From Bacillota bacterium (lineage in GTDB: Bacteria > Bacillota > Clostridia > Christensenellales > Aristaeellaceae): DNA of 7,945 bases. The notes beneath the pieces are model-generated. The model did no database searches. It was not told the origin of the DNA and was given only the letters and a program-made list of their open reading frames with translations. A program made the translations under genes and the position numbers. Positions within the stretch are counted from its first letter, which is position 1, and each line of letters opens with the position of its first letter. The DNA lies in NCBI GenBank assembly GCA_023443705.1, contig JAEZTD010000187.1:1-7945 (forward strand), given 5' to 3'. Positions 5,996-7,945 of this stretch are shown here, one piece after another.

Positions 5996-7246
5996 ATGAA
6001 GAAGTTCCTGGGTATCCTGCTCGCGCTGACCCTGATCCTGGGCATGACCGCGCTGCCCGCCGCGGCCGAGGGCACCACGCTGACGCTCGCGATGATCGGC
6101 GACGGCCAGCAGAAATCGACGTTGGACGGCCTCCTTGCGAAGTTCACCGAGCAGACCGGCATCAAGGTGGAGACGCTCTACATCAACAGCGGCTGGGGCG
6201 AGTACTGCACGAAGCTGCAGACCATGATCGCCGGTGGCGACCAGCTGGACGTGGCCATCATGGCCAGCGAAGGCATCGAGATGTTCGTGCGCATGGACAT
6301 CCCTACGCCCATTGACGACTTCATCGCCGCCAACCCGGACGTGGCCAAGACCATTCAGGACGACGTGTCCGACGACCTCGAGAAGGCCTTCATCTTCGAC
6401 GGCAAGACCTACTCCTTCCCCTTCTCCTTCAACAACGTCTTCATGCATTTCAACATGGACCGCATGAAGGAAGCGGGCATGGAACTTCCCCAGGGCACCT
6501 GGAACAAGGAAGAATTCCTCGCGCTGTGCGAGAAGCTGACCAGCGAGAAGGACGGCGTGAAGAAGTACGCCATCGCGGTACCCTACAACGAGTACTTCTG
6601 CATGCAGGCCTGGCTGTACAACAACGGCGCTTCCTACGTCAATGATGACTACACGGCGGCGACCATCAACGCCCCCGAGTCCGTGGAAATCTTCCAGCTG
6701 TGGCAGGACCTGATCTACAAGTACGGCTACGCGCCGATCCCCGAGGTCAACGTCAACGCCATTCAGCAGCTGATCGATGGCCAGGTCGCGCTGGGCTCCT
6801 GGGGCCGCTGGCCGACCACCAGCTACATCAACTCCAACTTCAATAATGTCTCCATCCAGTACCTGCCCAACTTCAAGAAGAACGAACTGATCTACGGCGT
6901 GGACGGCTTCTTCGTCATGAAGACCTCCAAGCAGCAGGACGCGGCCAAGAAGCTGGTCGGCTGGCTGTCCTCCACGGAGTTTGAAGACGGCTACCTTGGA
7001 GACGGCAATGTGCCGGTTCTCCAGTCCCTGGCCGAGAAGAAGTGCAGCGCGTTGGGCATCCCCGCCAACTACGAGCTTTTCTACAACGGCGCCGTGCCGA
7101 TGAAGCAGGTCTCCGCGCCGGTTTCCTTCGCCGAAGTCTCCTCCATCGTTCTGCGCGCGATGAGCGAAATCTGCGTCAACCAGGCCGACGTGCAGTCCAC
7201 GCTGGACGCCGCCGCCGAAGAGATCAACCTGGCGCTGCAGGGATAA
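5996..7246 (+). CDS. Family-1 extracellular solute (sugar)-binding protein of an ABC importer
   Basis: A 416-residue secreted receptor that binds a solute, probably a sugar or oligosaccharide, and delivers it to the membrane permeases. The start is the ATG 8 bases after AAAGGAG; the GTG at 5987 lies within the ribosome binding site and is not used. Residues 1-24 form a Sec signal peptide: KK, a hydrophobic core, then the cleavage motif ALPAAAEG. No lipobox cysteine follows. The mature protein has the features of SBP_bac_1/UgpB-type proteins: an N-terminal LTLAMIGDG strand, FTEQTGIKVE, the hinge-adjacent YSFPFSFNNVFMHFN with MKEAGMELPQGTW, and a C-terminal VDGFFVMKTSKQQDAAKKLVGWL. Codons strongly favour G or C at third positions, suggesting high expression. 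It is divergent from the sensor kinase and 153 bases before a permease. The ligand cannot be read from the sequence. Confidence 0.93.
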   Translation: MKKFLGILLALTLILGMTALPAAAEGTTLTLAMIGDGQQKSTLDGLLAKFTEQTGIKVETLYINSGWGEYCTKLQTMIAGGDQLDVAIMASEGIEMFVRMDIPTPIDDFIAANPDVAKTIQDDVSDDLEKAFIFDGKTYSFPFSFNNVFMHFNMDRMKEAGMELPQGTWNKEEFLALCEKLTSEKDGVKKYAIAVPYNEYFCMQAWLYNNGASYVNDDYTAATINAPESVEIFQLWQDLIYKYGYAPIPEVNVNAIQQLIDGQVALGSWGRWPTTSYINSNFNNVSIQYLPNFKKNELIYGVDGFFVMKTSKQQDAAKKLVGWLSSTEFEDGYLGDGNVPVLQSLAEKKCSALGIPANYELFYNGAVPMKQVSAPVSFAEVSSIVLRAMSEICVNQADVQSTLDAAAEEINLALQG

Positions 7247-7263
7247 ACCAGACCACACAACAT

Positions 7264-7301
7264 TGTTTCCTCCACCAGTCAAATGGCTGGTGGAGGAAAC
7301 A
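7264..7301 (+). promoter_or_regulatory. Long perfect hairpin after the binding-protein gene
   Basis: Bases 7264-7278 (TGTTTCCTCCACCAG without the first T, extended by one T) pair perfectly with 7287-7301 over 15 bp. The stem can be extended by a C-G and a G-U pair around an AAAT loop. No U tract follows, so it is unlikely to terminate transcription fully. A hairpin 17 bases past the stop is the usual way to protect the upstream message from 3' exonucleases, giving more binding protein than permease. Confidence 0.7.
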
Positions 7302-7303
7302 CA

Positions 7304-7329
7304 GAACCGGCGCACAAGGTCTCCGGTTC
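7304..7329 (+). promoter_or_regulatory. Second intergenic hairpin
   Basis: GAACCGG (7304-7310) pairs with CCGGTTC (7323-7329) over 7 bp around a 12-base loop. It sits two bases after the first hairpin and could stack on it. It has no U tract. It probably forms part of a structured message segment between the binding protein and the permease. Confidence 0.45.
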
Positions 7330-7348
7330 CGGTGAGAATTCGCAGGTA

Positions 7349-7375
7349 ACGGCGGGGGCGCTCGCCCCCGTCCGT
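7349..7375 (+). terminator. GC-rich hairpin, possible weak terminator/attenuator before the permease
   Basis: CGGGGGC and GCCCCCG (7353-7359 with 7364-7370) form a very stable stem around a GCTC loop. ACGG and CCGT extend it outward past a bulged T. Only GTTTGC follows, so the U tract is poor and termination would be partial. It ends about 15 bases before the permease ribosome binding site. Partial termination here would lower permease expression relative to the binding protein. Confidence 0.55.
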
Positions 7376-7399
7376 TTGCAAAAGGCGGGAGTGATCTTC

Positions 7400-7945
7400 A
7401 TGGTGGCAACAAGACGCCCGGCGGGCTACATGCGCAACAAAAGGATGCTGGACAACCTGGCCGGATACGCGTTCCTCGCGCCGGCGATGGTGGGATACAT
7501 CCTGTTCATCTTCGGGCCGATTCTTTTGTCGGTCATTCTTTCACTCTTCAACTACAACCTGATTCAAACGCCGAAATTTCTGGGGCTGGGCAACTTCCAG
7601 CGCCTTCTGAAGGATTCATTGGTATCGAATTCCTTTGCCAATACCTTTAAATTCCTCGCGATCCTGGTGCCCATCCACTGCGTGCTGGGCCTCATCCTGG
7701 CCTTCATGGTCAGCCGCGCGCGCCGCCTGCAGTCGGCCTACCGAACCTCCATCTACTTCCCCTCCATCGTGACCACCGCGTCGGTCACCATCGCATGGGC
7801 GTACCTCTTCTCCACGGACACCGGCGTGATCAACTACTTTTTAAGGCTCCTGGGCGGCGGCAACGTCAAGTGGCTGACCGCCCCCACGATGGCCTATGTG
7901 ACGATCGCGCTGTTGAGCTTCTGGAAGTTCATCGGGGCCACGTTC
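7400..7945 (+). CDS. ABC sugar transporter permease, MalF/UgpA type (3' end outside window)
   Basis: The first 182 residues of an inner-membrane permease subunit that forms half of the channel for the solute carried by the upstream binding protein. The start is the ATG after GGGAG with an 8-base gap. A short basic N-terminus is followed by the first membrane helix in FLAPAMVGYILFIFGPILLS. Then come the typical FLGLGNFQRLLKD segment, a second helix (FLAILVPIHCVLGLILAFMV), the YRTSIYFPSIVTTASVTIAW segment and a further helix starting near TMAYVTIALLSFW. This order is standard for MalF/UgpA-type permeases. The EAA loop that contacts the ATPase lies beyond the edge, and a MalG/UgpE-type permease is expected next. 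Codon use matches the binding protein. Confidence 0.93.
   Translation, partial: MVATRRPAGYMRNKRMLDNLAGYAFLAPAMVGYILFIFGPILLSVILSLFNYNLIQTPKFLGLGNFQRLLKDSLVSNSFANTFKFLAILVPIHCVLGLILAFMVSRARRLQSAYRTSIYFPSIVTTASVTIAWAYLFSTDTGVINYFLRLLGGGNVKWLTAPTMAYVTIALLSFWKFIGATF

Noticed and set aside
5912..7381. 489-codon open frame on the minus strand, longer than the gene opposite it
   Set aside because: It lies exactly antisense to the solute-binding protein. Its composition (many G, V, H, L, D in low-complexity runs) is what the complement of GC-rich third positions gives. It has no recognisable domain. The plus-strand gene has a ribosome binding site, signal peptide and family motifs.

Overview
The right-hand 60% of this window reads as chromosome of a GC-rich Firmicutes-type bacterium, most likely a Clostridia relative. 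This rests on strong AGGAG-type ribosome binding sites, a YesM/YesN-type two-component pair, and an adjoining sugar-type ABC importer operon with third-codon-position G/C bias. No ribosomal RNA or taxonomic marker is present, so the assignment is an inference.

Layout from left to right. Positions 1-1440 hold two plus-strand genes: the 3' part of a polytopic membrane protein that appears internally duplicated, then a complete aminoglycoside/choline-kinase-type phosphotransferase 22 bases downstream. Positions 1441-2471 are a gene-poor, AT-richer stretch of about 1 kb. It carries a 5' half of a tRNA-Ser(UGA) gene on the minus strand, with its own consensus promoter and an intrinsic terminator, flanked by inverted clusters of a 10-bp TGACATC repeat. 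Positions 2472-5763 (minus strand) are a sensor histidine kinase and an AraC-type response regulator, 4 bases apart. A 232-bp divergent control region follows, then (plus strand) a secreted family-1 solute-binding protein and the start of a MalF/UgpA-type permease that runs off the window.

How the genes probably work together: the histidine kinase senses an extracellular cue, possibly the sugar itself, and phosphorylates the response regulator. The regulator then probably activates the divergent importer operon. The binding protein captures the solute and the permease passes it inward, with a second permease and perhaps an ATPase expected beyond the right edge. Three stable hairpins between the binding-protein and permease genes probably let the cell make more binding protein than permease.

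The most unusual parts are the promoter-plus-terminator transcript built on half a tRNA-Ser gene (about 2010-2165), the 17-bp inverted repeat and helically phased TGACATC repeats around it, and a sharp base-composition step inside the response regulator gene near 3720-3780.
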